This document shows, piece by piece, positions 1 to 12,506 of a stretch of DNA of 64,000 bases. The stretch covers positions 13,516,001 to 13,580,000 of the forward strand of contig JBITNC010000001.1 of the NCBI GenBank assembly GCA_050084985.1, written 5' to 3'. A program made the position numbers and the translations under genes. Numbering within the stretch: the first letter of the stretch is position 1; every line of letters begins with the position of its first letter. Source of the stretch: Nageia nagi. Its lineage: Eukaryota > Pinophyta. Below the pieces are notes generated by a model that saw nothing but the letters and a program-made list of their open reading frames with translations, made no database searches and had not been told where the DNA came from.

Positions 1-885
1 AAGTTAGAAATAAATTTTTACCTAAATTTCCACTTCAAACATTATGCACATCCAAGCACATCAAATTGTGCATACCCATAATATGTATATCCATAACAAA
101 TAAAATGTGCATATACATGCATAATTACATTGCAACCAATAAGGATAGCGCATTTCAAACAAAGTTTTACCTACATTTTTCTGTTATGCACATCCAAGCA
201 CTATATGTTTTCATCCAACCAAAGAGATTAATTATGTGCATAAATTAACCATCCATGCATAATAGCAATATAATGTGCATAGCCAAGTATAACAAGCACA
301 AATTTTTATAACATAATGCAACTTCCCCTTTTTTTATTTTTCATTATAACAACAAAATGCCATAAAATAACATAATAATAAAAAAATTGCATTAAAAGAA
401 GTGTGCAATTAAAGTAGTTTGCAAGGTGTTGGACATTATCAAAAAATAATTGCCTTCAAAAATTTATCTTATTTGATATATAGTCCAATTTTGCCTTGAA
501 AGTTTATTATACTTGCAAAAAATTATGGCATTTTACAAAAAAATTGCATAAATATTATGGGACTAACTATAATTGGCAAAGATAAAAAATTATTTTTAGA
601 GGCCAATTTTTAAAAATAATAATAAACAGTGGACATAATCATCATTATTACCCACCAAAAAAAAAAATTATTTTATAATACTCTAAAAATCAAGATCCTT
701 TTTAGCATAGATACCCATTTGATAAAAAAAATCAAGATCTTTAAAATAATTTTCCTTTAAAAATAAAAATAAACACAATGCCTTGCTCAAAAAATAAACA
801 TTAATATCTCAAATTAAGATATAATATTTTGAGAAAAAAATACAGTTTCTCTCTTTTAAAAAAAACTTTTGAGCAATAAGAATCT
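1..885. other. Internal A-family DNA, no gene
   Basis: This is AT-rich DNA without a credible reading frame. The first 300 bases resemble 41760-42020 in element B, same orientation. The 60-codon frame at 66-248 has no recognisable features and I treat it as chance. Confidence 0.5.
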
Positions 886-1291
886 TTTTAGGATCCCACA
901 TCCTAACATTTTAGTGTTAATATTAGTATTTTATTAAATTATTGACTTATATTGTAAAACATAATATTGTGATTGTAAAGACAAGGCCTAATTTTGCATT
1001 ACTATTAGGGTTAGGGTTAGTTTAATATAAATAGATGGAATTGTGTGGAGAAAGGTATCTTGAATATATTTTTTGCTTTTAGAGTTGTAAGGAGGTAGTC
1101 CTCTCGAAGCAGCCTATGATTCTATTATTATTCAATAAAATTCTATCCTTATCTACTATTTGATGCTATTTCATGTTCTATTTACCAGTGCATTCTCTGT
1201 TATTTCCAATAGATGTCATTTTCTTATTTCAAATTAATATTTATTTCATTTTTGCAATATTTTCCTTTTTCATAATTATAGCATTGTAACA
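886..1291 (+). repeat. C1 5' LTR
   Basis: About 406 bp, matching 6407-6816 over its whole length. The first bases are TTTTAGGATCC where the 3' copy has TGTTAGGATCC, and it ends TTGTAACA. A TATA-like TATAAATAG lies at 1026-1034 and is conserved in the other LTR, marking the likely promoter. The two copies differ at many positions, so the insertion is old. Confidence 0.9.
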
Positions 1292-1293
1292 TC

Positions 1294-1305
1294 TAGTATC
1301 AAAGC
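1294..1305 (+). other. C1 primer-binding site
   Basis: TAGTATCAAAGC begins two bases after the LTR end and resembles the TGGTATCAGAGC site complementary to plant initiator-Met tRNA, with two changes. Confidence 0.75.
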
Positions 1306-2029
1306 TCTTTCTTAGGCCATTCTATTGCAAAAAAAAAATAGAGGTTTAGGCTAGAAACCTTGTATCAAGGGTTTTAAAATATCTAAGAGGATGTATCATT
1401 TTTGGCTAAGCACACTTGCCCATAAAGCTATGTGTGAAGTGACATGCAAAAAAACTCTACACGAATACCCAGGCCTCAGATAGAACCCTACATAGAATTT
1501 TACTCCACATATCGAAAGGTATATTAGAGATTATCTAGGCTATAAATGAAAACTAGGTAGGAAGCTATGTCAACCATCTATAAACTATAGTGCACCAGCA
1601 AGTGCCGTTGGAAAGTTACTTGTCACAGAAGCCATCTTAATAGCCTCTTTCCTTATGAAAGTTGGATAGGAGGGGTTTTTATACAATCCTATAGAGTAGA
1701 TAATCCTTACCCTAGATTCATTTCTTCACACAAAAAACCTTGATTCGGGAAGCAGAATTTACAACATGCAATTTTTTAGAGCCATCAAAAATAGCAATTT
1801 AGAGGCAAAAAAAACTTTAGAGCAAAATAACTAAAAATTATCATTAAGATACCTAGCCCATTGTGATCATCTTTTTAAGTTGATCATTTTGATATATTAC
1901 ACCCATGCACTTTTTCTAGCACTTTCTAAAAATAGTAGTTTCCAAAAATATCAGCTTCAAAAATAGCAGTTTTCAAAAATAGCATCTAAAATAAGATCCC
2001 AAATAGTAGCACAAGCTGATCCTACCATT

Positions 2030-2945
2030 ATGACATTTCAAACTATGATCCAACAAGTAGTAGATACACTTATTAGTACATTTAGAGTACAAATTCAACA
2101 AATACAGACACAAATACAAACCCTTGATAGTAAATGTGATAGTGTTCAACTAAGTCTAAGTCATACCAATAATGCATCTAGTTCATAGCAATTAGGGCAG
2201 TTAAGAAATCCATAAGGGTATCATCATAACTTTTAGAGCCAACAAGGTGGGTTCATTCTTCCTCACACAACCAAATTAGATTTTTCTCGATTTGATGGAG
2301 ATAATCCCAATGGTTGGATTTAACATAACTAGATAGTATTTCACATTGAACCAAATCCCAAAGGATTTGAAGGTGCATATGGCATCATTTCATTTGGACC
2401 ATGAGGCTCTTCAATGGCACTAGTGGTACTCTAAAATGCATCCTATTCCTTCATGGGATGAGTACACTCAACAATTATTGATCTATTTTGGTCCTAGTGA
2501 CTATGAAGACTTCACAAGGGCATTGACCAAGTTACATCAAACTACAATAGTCAAGGAATACCAAAACCAATTTGAGAAATTGGTAAATCACATAGAGGGG
2601 TTGGATGATGCATTTTTCACAAGTTATTTTATTAGTGTCTTAAAGGAAGAAATTAAACTTGAGGTTAAAATGTTTAATCCTAAAACTATGATGGATGCTA
2701 TTGCCTTGGCAAAGCTCATTGAAGATAAAGCCAATGCTCATAGATGAAATGCAAGACCTCCATTCACCAAAAATCATAATATTACCCATTCCTATAATAA
2801 AATAAGTGCTCCACCATAGAATCACACAATGCAAACTAATAAGTTTATGTGGGAAGAAATGGAATAGCATTGAAAGAAAGGCTTGTGCTATAATTATGAT
2901 GAGAAATTTATTCATGGTCATCGTTGTACACAAAAAAAGTTATAA
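2030..2945 (+). pseudogene. gag: C1 gag (broken)
   Basis: The reading starts near ATG 2030 with a Gln-rich coiled stretch. It continues through a retrotransposon Gag core that is clearest at 2436-2747 (FGPSDYEDF, then a Leu-rich helix and an EEIKLEV patch). Downstream, at about 2880-2940, is a decayed zinc knuckle in which the second Cys has become Tyr (CYNYDEKF, then GHRC). Gag would form the virus-like particle and bind element RNA. Several stops and at least one frame change separate the parts. The order PBS, Gag core, knuckle, protease supports the call; no intact protein is possible. Confidence 0.8.
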
Positions 2946-3079
2946 TTAATTGATGTTGATGCTCTTAGTGAGGAAAAATATGAGAGTACACTAGAATAAG
3001 TTATAAAGAAAATTCCAAATGAGAAGGCCCCAGTTATCTCTTACAATGCATTGGTAGGAATTACCACCCCTCAACCTAT

Positions 3080-4960
3080 GAAGGTTAAAGGGTTCTTTAA
3101 AAAGTGCCCTCTTATAATATTATTAGATTCAAAAAGTACTCATAATTTCATTTATCCATGAGTAGCTAAGGTTGTTGACTATTACATACACCCTATAAAT
3201 AATTTTGAGGTTATGGTTGGTAATGGAGGAAAAATAGCATGTAAAGGCACATGTCACAATGTCAAACTGAGCATGGACCATTATACTTTGAAAAGCAACA
3301 TGTACACTTTACCACTTGGAGGATGTGATATAGTTTTGGAGGTACAATAGCTGAGAACTTTGGGCACCATACAATGGAATTTTATTGAGCTATGGATGAC
3401 CTTAAAAATATATGAACAAGAGCATACTCTTAGGGGATTACATGATGGATCTATACAAATTGTGAGCTCACATCGCATGGAAAAAATCCTACAAAAAATT
3501 GGAAAAGGGATGTTGGCATAGTTATACTCTTTATCAATCTCCAAATCTAAAATCATAGAGCCTAAGGATCTATAGCCCATCTTAAGTAAGCATTCAAGTA
3601 CCTTTGAGGAACCAAGGGGCTTACCACCTAAGCAATCACATGATCATGCTATCCAGTTGGTGCCAAGAAGTCACCCACCAAACATTCATCCTTATTAGTA
3701 TCCTTATTTACAAAAAATGAAACTAAAAAATTGTTTAAGGAATTTTTAGATGTAGGAGTAATTTGAAATAGCATAAGCCCATACTCTTCTCTAGTTATAA
3801 TGGTTCATAAGAAAGATGGTTCCTAGTGTATGTGTGTGGATTTCAAGGCCCTCAACAAAATTACCATTAAAGACAAATTTTCCATCCCGATCATTGATGA
3901 ATTATTGGATGAACTGCATGGGGTAAGATATTTTTTAAAGCTAGACCTATGATCTGGGTATCACCAAATCCACCTCAATGAGGAGGATATACCAAAAACT
4001 ACATTTCACACCCATGAGGGCCATTATGAGTTTCTAATCATGCCTTTTGACCTCAAAAATGCTCCATCCATGTTTTAAATTTTAATGAATCAGGTGTTTC
4101 ATCCATTCCTTAAGAAATTCATTTTGGTTTTCTTTGATGATATCTTGATCTATAGTAAGAAATGGTAATAAAATATGATACATGTTCACCAAACCTTACA
4201 AATCTTGAAGGAACACCAGTTATATGCAAAAAAATCAAAATGTTCATTCAGTAAGAGGGAAATTGACTACTTAGTCCATGTTATATCTGAAGAGGGAGTT
4301 AAGGTAGATCCATAAAAGATTATTGACATGCAAAACTAGTCTATTCCTACATCTTTGAAAAGTCTTCAAGGATTCTTGGGGTTGATAGGCTATTATAGAA
4401 AATTTGTGAAGGATTATGGCAAGATTGTAGCACCTTTAATCATGTTGTTGATAAAAAATGCATTCCAATGGTCCCTCAAGCTGAGGTAGCTTTCCTTAAG
4501 CTTAAGGAGGTGATGTGTACCACCCTAGTATTAGCAATGCCAGATTTTACTAAAACCTTTATGATAGAAAATGATGCTTGTGAAGTAGGAATCGAGGTAG
4601 TATTAATGTAAGAAGGGCATCCCTTGGCATTCACTAATAGAGCACTCTTTGGAAAACATTTGGGTAAATCCACTTATCAAAAAAAATGTTTTCTATCATT
4701 CTTGCAATTCAACATTGGATACCATATCTTATCAATTTCCATTTCATCATCCTCATAGATCATCATAGTTTGAAATTTTTTATTGAGCAATGCATTTCTA
4801 TGCCTACACAACAAAAATGGATAACAAAACTATTGGGGTATGATTATGAGATAGTATACAATAAAGGTAAGGAGAATGTGGTTGTCGATGCTTTGTCCCA
4901 AAAATTTGAAGATCAAGTAGCACTGCAAGCTCTTTCATCTCCTATCCCTCAATGGTTTGA
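3080..4960 (+). pseudogene. pol: C1 pol, protease-RT-RNase H part (broken)
   Basis: The protease is seen at about 3110-3340: LLDSKSTHNF stands where the family has DSGATHNF, so the catalytic Gly has changed. The linker then leads to RT in several frames: a VCVDFKAL-like phrase near 3830, the palm motif FFDD intact at 4130-4141 (ILVFFDDILIYSK), then the thumb with GFLGLIGYYRKF near 4370. RNase H follows to about 4960, including the LIDHHSLKF and ALSQKF phrases typical of Ty3 elements; part of it is an open frame at 4686-5054. Stops are mixed TAG, TAA and TGA, consistent with long decay. Confidence 0.85.
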
Positions 4961-5089
4961 TAAAGTTAAACAAGAGTGGGTAGAGGATAGTTCCACCCAA
5001 GAATTGCTAAAACATATCACTCAAGACCCCATGACTAAACCACACCATACATAGCATGATGGTATTTTGAGATTCAAAGGTCAAATTTT

Positions 5090-6390
5090 GTTACCATCTC
5101 CTTCAAAATGTAAATCAAAAATACTTGTCAAATTGCATTCCACACCTACATTAAGACATTAAATATTTTTGAAAACTTATAAGTGAGTGGCATGGTCATT
5201 CTATTGGATAGGTATGAAATTGGATATCAAGTAGTTTATGGTAGCTTATGATGTGTGTCAATGACAAAGGGGTGAGATAGTGGGAACTTTGGGACTCCTT
5301 TAACATCTTCCCATACCTACCTGTACATGGATTGATATCTCAATGGATTTCATTGAGGGCTTTCCTAAATCTCATAGTAAATCAGTTATTCTAGTGGTGG
5401 TTGATTGGTTATCCAAATATGCTCATTTTGGTTCATTAGCTCATCCTTACAAAGCAATGATAGTGGCATAATTACTCCTAGATATAATTTTCAAACTACA
5501 TAGCATGCCAAAAATGATTATCAATGATCATGATCCCAATTTTACAAGTCATTTTTGGCAAGAGCTTTTTAAATTGCAAGGTACCCAATTAAACATGAGC
5601 TTAGCATATCACCCACAAAATGATGGCTAGATTGAAATTATCAACAAATGCTTGGAAATATATTTACATTATTTTTCTTTAGCATAACCTATGAATTGGG
5701 TACAATGGCTTCCCTTGGCTGAATGGTGGTATAATACATCTTATCATTCTACCAACAAGATGACCCCTTATGAAGTAGTGTATGGTCAAGCTCCACCAAT
5801 AATCATCTCGTATGTTGTGGTACAAGTAAAGTTCAAGTAGTTGACTCAGCTTTAGTTAATCATAATGATATTCTTTGTTTGCTCAAGGATAACCTTCAAA
5901 TAGCCCAACATCATATGAAATAATAAGTTGATCAGTAATGTGTGGAAAGAGAGTTCTAGGTAGATGACATGGTCTTTTTGAGGTTGCAAACTTATCACCA
6001 AAAATACTTAAAAATAAAAGGCCCTCAAAAATTAACCCCAAAGTTTTATGGTCTTTACAAGGTGTTACAACATATTGGCCTAGTTGCATACAAGTTAGAG
6101 CTTCCTACTTCTTCCAAGATTCACCTAGTCTTTCATGTCTCTTATCTCAAGAAAGTGGTTGGATCAGAGGTTTAGGTTTAGACATAATTACTTGAGTTGG
6201 TAGAGGATGGATCAATGGTAGTGGTATCTAAGGCAATTTTGGATCAATGCTTATGATAGCTTCATAATCGCTCCATCATAGAAGTCCTTATGCAATGGCA
6301 AGGCATGATACTAGAAGATGCAACATGGTAAATCCTCCATTAGCTACAGCAATAATTTCCACACTTCAAGCTTTGAGGATAAAGCTTCAT
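5090..6390 (+). pseudogene. pol: C1 integrase with C-terminal chromodomain (broken)
   Basis: Integrase core phrases appear in order: ISMDFIEGFPKS (first Asp, near 5340), INDHDPNFTSHFW (second Asp, near 5530) and AYHPQNDG followed by IEIIN (the Glu region, near 5620). The C-terminal HVSYLKK phrase ends near 6155. After it, a chromodomain is readable at about 6217-6390, with SKAILDQ, then EVLMQWQG and EDATW, and a trailing FPHFKL. Chromodomains are thought to steer integration to particular histone marks. The aromatic and acidic positions are partly retained, but stops interrupt the domain at least five times. Confidence 0.85.
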
Positions 6391-6392
6391 AC

Positions 6393-6406
6393 CAAGAGGG
6401 ATGGCA
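6393..6406 (+). other. C1 polypurine tract
   Basis: CAAGAGGGATGGCA lies directly before the 3' LTR, the usual place for plus-strand priming. Confidence 0.65.
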
Positions 6407-6816
6407 TGTTAGGATCCCACGTCGTAACATTTTAGTGTTAGTATTAGTATTTTATTAAATTAATAGCCTATACTGTAAATCATAATATTGTGATTGTAAG
6501 GGCAAGGCTTGATTTTGCATTACTATTAGGGTTAGGTTTAGTTTAATATAAATAGATGGAAGTGTGTGGAGAAAGGTACCTTGAACATTATTTTTTACCT
6601 TTGGAGATGTAAAGAGGTAACCCCTCAAAGTGACCTGTGATTTTATTACTATTCAGTAAAATCCTATCCTTATCTGCTATTTGATGTTATTTCATCTTCT
6701 ATTTACTAATGTATGCTCTGTTATTTCCAATAGATAGTTATCATTTTCCTATTTCAAAGCAATATTTATTTCATTTTTGCAATATCTCCCTTTTTCATAA
6801 TTGTAGCATTGTAACA
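6407..6816 (+). repeat. C1 3' LTR
   Basis: About 410 bp, starting TGTTAGGATCCCAC and ending TTGTAACA. It carries TATAAATAG at 6547-6555. It matches 886-1291 in the same orientation. Confidence 0.9.
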
Positions 6817-8108
6817 AATATTGGCATAGAATTCCCCTTGTTTTTTATAAAAAAATAGGGTTCCCTTAATATCACATCTTTCTCAAAAAAATGCTCATTT
6901 GAAATAGAAATATTGGGTGAGACATTAACTTTAACTCAATTATTAATGGATTTCTTAGTTTTTTATTCCTCATGTTTTTAGCAATTTCCTTACTTTTTCA
7001 TTAATAACATCCCTTGATTTCTATATTCTTAGGTGCTTTGCAAGCACAAAGCAAACATGACCATGCATACAGGAATAATGCAATAAGAGGCACTCATCCA
7101 CTAGACTTGCATGGGGGATGAGAGGGGCAGCAACAAAGTGCTAGTGTCAAATAGCATCAACAAGAAGGAGGGCAAGTAGTGGCATCCCTAAAGGGCTTGA
7201 AAGCACCTAGGGGTTGCACACCCTTTAGCATCGCATGCTCCCTAAATGCCCCCTAAGGAAACTAGGGGAACCATAAGAACCTAGGGGGTTGCATGCCCTT
7301 TAGCACTATGCACTCCCACTAGGTGTTGTGTACACCCTCTAGGGGGCACACACCCTTTGGCATCATACGCTACCACTAGGGGCTAGGCACCCTAAGGTTT
7401 TTTTTCTAATAAATAAAAACAATATGCATTATTTTTTTAAAATACAAATAAAAAATATAAATTTTTATTTTTATTTAAAAAATACAAAATAAAAATAAAA
7501 AAATAAATTTATTTTTTCTTAATTTAAAAAATAGAGGAAATTTTTTTATTTTGTATTAAATACCAAAAAGAACCCTTTTTAATAAAAATGGGTTTTTTTT
7601 TAAATATATATATATACATTATTTTACAAATTTTATATTGTAAAAAAAATTACTTTTATAATCCATATTACAAAAAACATTGCAAGCTTTTTCTTTTGTA
7701 CAAAAAATTACAAAAATATAACTTAAATAGTAAAATCACTATTTAACTTTCTTGCAAGAAAAAAATTATTACATTAGAAAAATCACTAATTTGATTTTGT
7801 AAACTTGCAATAATAAGACCTTCTCAAGATCTTGTAATCTAACCATAGAAAAAAAATGCTAGATTAAACTTCAAATATTACTAACATGTAACTAAGGTAA
7901 AATTTTACCTTAAATTGAGCCCATTATTCTCAAGATAAGAGATGTTAGTATAAATATCAATTATCAACTTTTAAAAAAAATTGAAATTGATTAACCAATG
8001 ATGTTTTAAATACAATTGAAAAAATATTAGGGGATATATATATCTTAAAATTGAGGAAAGTTACCTCAAATTACCAAGTACAAATTTCAGGAGATCATCA
8101 TAAGGAAG
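6817..8108 (-). other. Element A leader with degenerate C/G-rich repeat tract, no gene
   Basis: Read on the minus strand this is the leader after the A primer-binding site. From about 7140 to 7400 it holds a degenerate tandem tract of 'ccctttagcat' and 'ctaggggg' phrases, of the same kind as the 23-bp array in element B (43660-43817 plus 48761-48917). The rest is A/T-rich with long poly-A and poly-T runs. No coding frame is credible. Confidence 0.55.
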
Positions 8109-8120
8109 GCACTATTACCA
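8109..8120 (-). other. Element A primer-binding site
   Basis: On the minus strand TGGTAATAGTGC directly follows the LTR end and resembles the initiator-Met site TGGTATCAGAGC. Confidence 0.6.
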
Positions 8121-8549
8121 TTTGATAGAATTGAAGGATTCCATAAACTAAGATCTCCTTCATGCTTCTCCGACAAATCTAACATTCATTCATCTAGAAA
8201 AGCAATAATCAATCACACAAATTATAACACACCATGTATAGTAGTTCCTCCAACTCTTGGGAGTAAATCCACTTTGAACCATTATTTCTATTACTTTGTC
8301 ACAAGAGCACTCCTACAACTCTACAAGACAAGCATTACCATGCTTCATCAAGTTAAATAATGAGAGGGGTTACCCCTCTATTTATAAAAAGCAACCCTCC
8401 ATTTAACCTTCCTTTTACCAAATGGTAAGGTTAAATATGTTTCTATATTTATTCCCTTAATGCTTTAAGGTATCTAAAGATACTTTAAGCATTAAATTAA
8501 TTTATATTAAAGAGAAATATTACACAATATTATATTACAATTTCCAACA
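8121..8549 (-). repeat. Element A 5' LTR
   Basis: About 429 bp, minus strand, starting TGTTGGAAATTG at 8549 and ending next to the PBS. A TATA-like TATAAATAGAGG (minus strand) lies near 8376-8391. The layout and the post-PBS leader parallel the B LTR at 49509-50174, though the LTRs themselves are diverged. There is no partner LTR in the window. Confidence 0.65.
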
Positions 8550-8559
8550 TACCATCCCT

Positions 8560-10225
8560 ATGAGAAATCAATATAGGAGGAGTGGTGAGATAGCACTTGA
8601 TATCACCAAAAGCTTATGAGAACTTCTCATCCCACTCAAAGGAAATGCCCTTCTTCAAGGGCTCATTAAAAGGATGACACTTATCCAAAAGTTGAGCCAT
8701 GAAGCAATGAATGGCCTAAATTTTACCTTGAAACCTCCCCAAGGTTTTGATGTTATGAGGTGAAGGCATATCCATGATGGCCTTAAACTTTTTAAGGTCA
8801 ATTTAAATATCACACTTAAATACAATGAAACCTAAAATCTTACTTGATGTGACACAAAAGACACACTTCTTAGGATTCAACTAAATATTATGCTCAAGAA
8901 GATTATGGAATACCTTGTAAAGAACATCCCATTGTTCTTCATGCATCTTGGACCTAGCTAAAATATCATTAACATAATCTTTCATAATATCATGGATCAT
9001 ATTATTGAATATATAGGCCATAGCTCTTTGATAGGAGGCTCTAATGTTCTTAAGATCGAAAGGCATGACCCTATAATAATAAGTCCCCCAAGGGGTCATG
9101 AAGGTTGTTTTATGTTGATCTTTGAGACTAACCCAAATTTGGTTATAGCTAGAAAAATTATCCATAAGGGAAATCTGATACCTTGAAGTATTATCAACCA
9201 ATATATCAATATTGGGTAGAGGAAAATTGTTCTTAAGATATGCCTTGTTAAGATCATGAAAATCTATGCAAATTTAGATATGAAAATATGACCTACTGAT
9301 AGGAACCATATTGGAAACCCATTTAGGGTAATCAATAGGTTATATTAAGTGAGCCTAAATAAAATCTTTTGAATCCCATCCTTGATCAAAAGGGATTGGA
9401 CTAGATTCACTTTCCTAGGCTTTTGCTTGATTAGTTTGGCATCGAGATAAGTTATGATATTATGCCTTACATGATTTAGATCTAAGCCTAGAATATCATC
9501 ATAACTAAAGGAAAAGAGTTTGTGACACTAAATAAAATGGATCTAGTTGGGTCACACTCAAAATTAGTCAAAACATCATCAAAGTAGATGAAATTATAAT
9601 TTTCATGATCATTTCTAATGTTGACTTTGACTAGTTCCCCAACATGCATGTGGGATACCTCTTTAAGTTTCTTAAGGAAAGGAAGATATGAGTAATAATA
9701 TTTAGTAGGACCATAAATAGATGACATAATACTAGAAAAACATGTATCACCTAGGGACAAGTGAGGGGAAAGATAAACATCAATTGGTGAAAATAACCCT
9801 AATGGTGGTAAGGAGAAATCTGTAGATTCAAGATCGATATCAATTAGATAGTCACCATCAAGAGGATGATAATAGGGATATACCTCATGGATAGATACCA
9901 TGTTCATAAATACAACCATATTTCAAGATAAAGGATCATTAAATAAATTCAAAAGGAATAGCAAAATCTGATGAGAATAAACTAGAAGGACCTAAATAAA
10001 ATTAGTATCATCAACATTAAAAGATTCATCATGAATATCAAGATTTGCAAACTCCTCTTCAAGTGCAAAGGATTTTGAACCCTTGAAATGGAGGTCCCTT
10101 TTATCACAGCTTGCTTGATAAGTAGTTTGAAAGGAATTTACCATACCTTGTTCACACTTACCTAATCTATAACCTTGCCACTTCCAATGTTTAAAATATT
10201 GTTGAACAAATTTAGGACAAGACAA
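8560..10225 (-). pseudogene. pol: T1 pol: linker and reverse transcriptase (broken, 3' part missing)
   Basis: The clearest RT block is 9201 down to 8881: DNFSSYNQIW, then TPWGTYYYRVMPFDLKN, and the palm motif YVND at 8976-8965, where the family has YVDD, so one catalytic Asp is lost. Downstream frames continue through a LNPKKCVF phrase and a MPSPHNIKTLGRFQGKI thumb phrase to YLTTPPIL at about 8565, the end of the connection segment. Upstream, 10225-9992 and 9919-9488 are linker regions, the latter with an acidic DGDYLIDIDLEST stretch. The phrasing is that of Tat-type plant Ty3 elements. Stops and frame changes are frequent. Confidence 0.8.
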
Positions 10226-10302
10226 GTAATTGATGTTGACACAAAATATTTCTTAAAAAGGATGGTCAAAAGGGATATCAAATTGAGAATCAATGCTAGC
10301 AT

Positions 10303-10310
<8 letters not shown>

Positions 10311-10348
<38 letters not shown>
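10311..10348. repeat. (AT)n microsatellite
   Basis: About 19 AT dinucleotides lie inside T1 between its gag and pol remnants. Confidence 0.95.
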
Positions 10349-10350
<2 letters not shown>

Positions 10351-10589
10351 CTTAGGAATCTAACCTAAAGGAACCATAGACCTAATAGTAGTGGAGGTAT
10401 ACTAAAGTTAGCCAAAATATCTAGATGATTATATGTTAGAGGATAGATCCTCGATTTGATATTCCCCCAAACTAAGGCTAGCATATTATACCAAAATAGG
10501 ATAAGGATTAAAATCATCATCATCCTTATCCCAGATGACATGATCAAAAGAACAAGCATGATTCTCTTCCTCTTAACAAGGTCGAGATG

Positions 10590-12451
10590 TCATGTCTGAT
10601 GAATGATTAACTTTTTCAAATTTCTAATGGAAGCTCTCTTCCTAATGTTGATCCCAAAGTGATCTAAACATTTATTAGCTAATTACTCAAATGAGAAGAT
10701 GCTATGTCGAGATGAGTTGTTGTACCAATCCAAAGCTTGTCCCACCAAATTCATAGGGAAAGTTCTTAACATAAGAACATCATCATTAGCTATGATGTAA
10801 CAAGAGTAATTGAATTATCTTAGATATTATTTTGGATCCTCTTTTACCTTAAATTTATCCATCTTAAGGACCTTAAACTTATAATAAAAATGTTTGATTG
10901 GAATGGATTGGCTCATTATAAATTGATTCATATGATAACTTAGTCTTGCCTTAATCCTTAAGCCTTTGCTCCATCTCTTGCATCTTATTTAGATATCACC
11001 ATGAGGAGTAGATGAAGAAAAAAATCCAACAACTTAATAACTTGGACCTTTATAATAATTGGTTGCTTGATTTTGCCCTTAACATTTATAAGTTTGTTGT
11101 GTAGGGACAACACTCACTTGAGGTGTATGATAGGGTTGACTTACAAACCCCTAAGCCATTTGATTATGCAAACCTTGAGTATAAAATTGAGTTAGTCCAA
11201 GTGATGGATCTTGTTCATGTTGAAAAGATTGAGAATATTTTTGGGCAGGGGTAATCCCCTTGGGTTGGGTACCAACATATGCATATGTAGGATTAGGATT
11301 TTGAGAGTGAGCATGTGTTGGTATAACAACTTGAGAAGAAGAAAGAAGAGATTGATAAAAAATATTAATGTACATATTATGTTGAGAAATGTTATATGGC
11401 ACACATGATGAAATACCTCTTGAGGATTGGGATTTATTATGTTGCTAGGTATTATATGTTATGATTGATAAGATTCATAAGTTTGATCAATGTTACCAAA
11501 TTGAGGAGGAGTTGCAATCCTCAATAATTAAGATTTGGTATTTACATCTTGCCCTTGAAATCTAGGATGGGTTTCCAAAATTTGTGAAATTTTCTTGGCT
11601 TTTTGGAGCCTATACCACTATTCAAACATTTTTTCCTTCTTCTTATCATCATGATGGGGAGTGGCTGATGGTCTCAAACTGGAGGTTTCAAATTGTTTAC
11701 ATGATGATTTGACCAAAGGATCCAATTGAAAGATACTTATTGAGCTTACCTTAAAACAAAAGGCAAGGGAGGAGGAATAAAAGAAGGTGCAATAGGTAAG
11801 GTAAACTTACATTCCCTCATTTGTCTCAATATGATACAGGGAGAATTAGGACATGTTTATGGTTAAGGGTCAATGGAAGAAGATGGAACATAATAAGGTG
11901 AGGGATTATCATAGGAAGGATCATAATCATAAATGACATTATCAAGGTTGGAATAAGGTGGCATGGTTAGATTAGGATGTGAATAAGCTATAGTGACAAT
12001 GTGGGGTAAGAAATGAGGCAAAGGTTATGACACCCTTATATCAGGATGGTGGAGGATTTCCAAAAGGTTGGTTCTCCATGTTAGAAACATGGGGTGGTGA
12101 AGGATTAGAACCAAGAGGTTTCTTAACCTTGAATTATCAAAAAAGATCTTAAACATAAGTATCACTCAAAAATAGTTTCTCTTCTAAAAGGGGCTCATCA
12201 TTAACATTATCCATATGATGTTGAGAACTAGGCTCATCATACAAAGGGTACCTATGAACATTTACATGCAAGTATTTATAAATTTGGTAACCCTCTTTAA
12301 TATGTGCATAGGAAGCATGTTTATACGGGGTATATGGGACATAAAATGGTTGTGAAACATGAGGTGAAGGTGGATGGGAAGGAGGATTGGATTGTGATTC
12401 CCTAGCTTATGATCTTGCTTCAATAGCATTAATATGAGGTTCATTATCCAT
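10590..12451 (-). pseudogene. gag: T1 gag (broken)
   Basis: It begins at ATG 12451 (MDNEPHINAIEARS) and runs leftwards with stops and frame shifts. A Pro/Ser/His-rich N-terminal half includes PPSHPPSPHVSQPFYVP. The Gag core lies near 10910-10650: KFKVLKMDKFK, then FPMNLVGQALDWYNN and CLDHFGINIRKR, which is the retrotransposon Gag pattern of plant Ty3 elements. Glutamine positions in this core are replaced by TAA (for example near 10815-10830). A short frame at 11402-11151 is a Gln/Pro-rich piece of the same protein. Confidence 0.7.
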
Positions 12452-12501
12452 TTTAGGGATACAAACAAGAACTTAAACAAAAAATATTACATAAATAAAA
12501 T

Positions 12502-12506
12502 ATTCC
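12502..12506. other. T2 target-site duplication, left copy
   Basis: ATTCC here is repeated at 24346-24350, exactly abutting the two ends of T2. A five-base duplication is normal for Ty3 integrase. Confidence 0.85.

Larger units (their letters stand above)
886..6816 (+). mobile_element. Element C1: Ty3/gypsy chromovirus, decayed
   Basis: Two direct LTRs (886-1291 and 6407-6816) bound a 5.1-kb interior holding, in order, an initiator-Met type PBS, gag, protease, RT, RNase H, integrase, a chromodomain and a short polypurine tract. This is the standard chromovirus order. The flanking five bases are aatct (881-885) and aatat (6817-6821), a plausible 4/5 target duplication. Short LTRs and a compact interior recall the Reina type, but that lineage call needs a tree. 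Frame changes and many stops make it non-functional. It sits inside element A. Confidence 0.9.
1..8549 (-). mobile_element. Element A: minus-strand, mostly non-coding LTR retrotransposon, left part off window, split by C1
   Basis: The 5' LTR (8121-8549) and its primer-binding site (8109-8120) show that the element reads right to left. Its internal DNA is 8108 down to 6817 and then 885 down to 1, interrupted by C1. The leader next to the PBS resembles the leader of element B near 49.4-49.5 kb, and 1-300 resembles 41.76-42.0 kb inside B (shared phrases around 'gcaaccaataa' and 'catccaagcaca'), so A and B belong to one family. No gag or pol is recognisable in the visible part. Its outer LTR end abuts T1 coding sequence at 8550, so A inserted into T1. 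That 1-885 continues A is inference from orientation and similarity to B. Confidence 0.55.

Noticed and set aside
1005-1022. Telomere-like ttagggttaggg near 1010
   Set aside because: There are only two units, they are not the plant TTTAGGG form throughout, and they lie inside the C1 LTR and recur in the other LTR.
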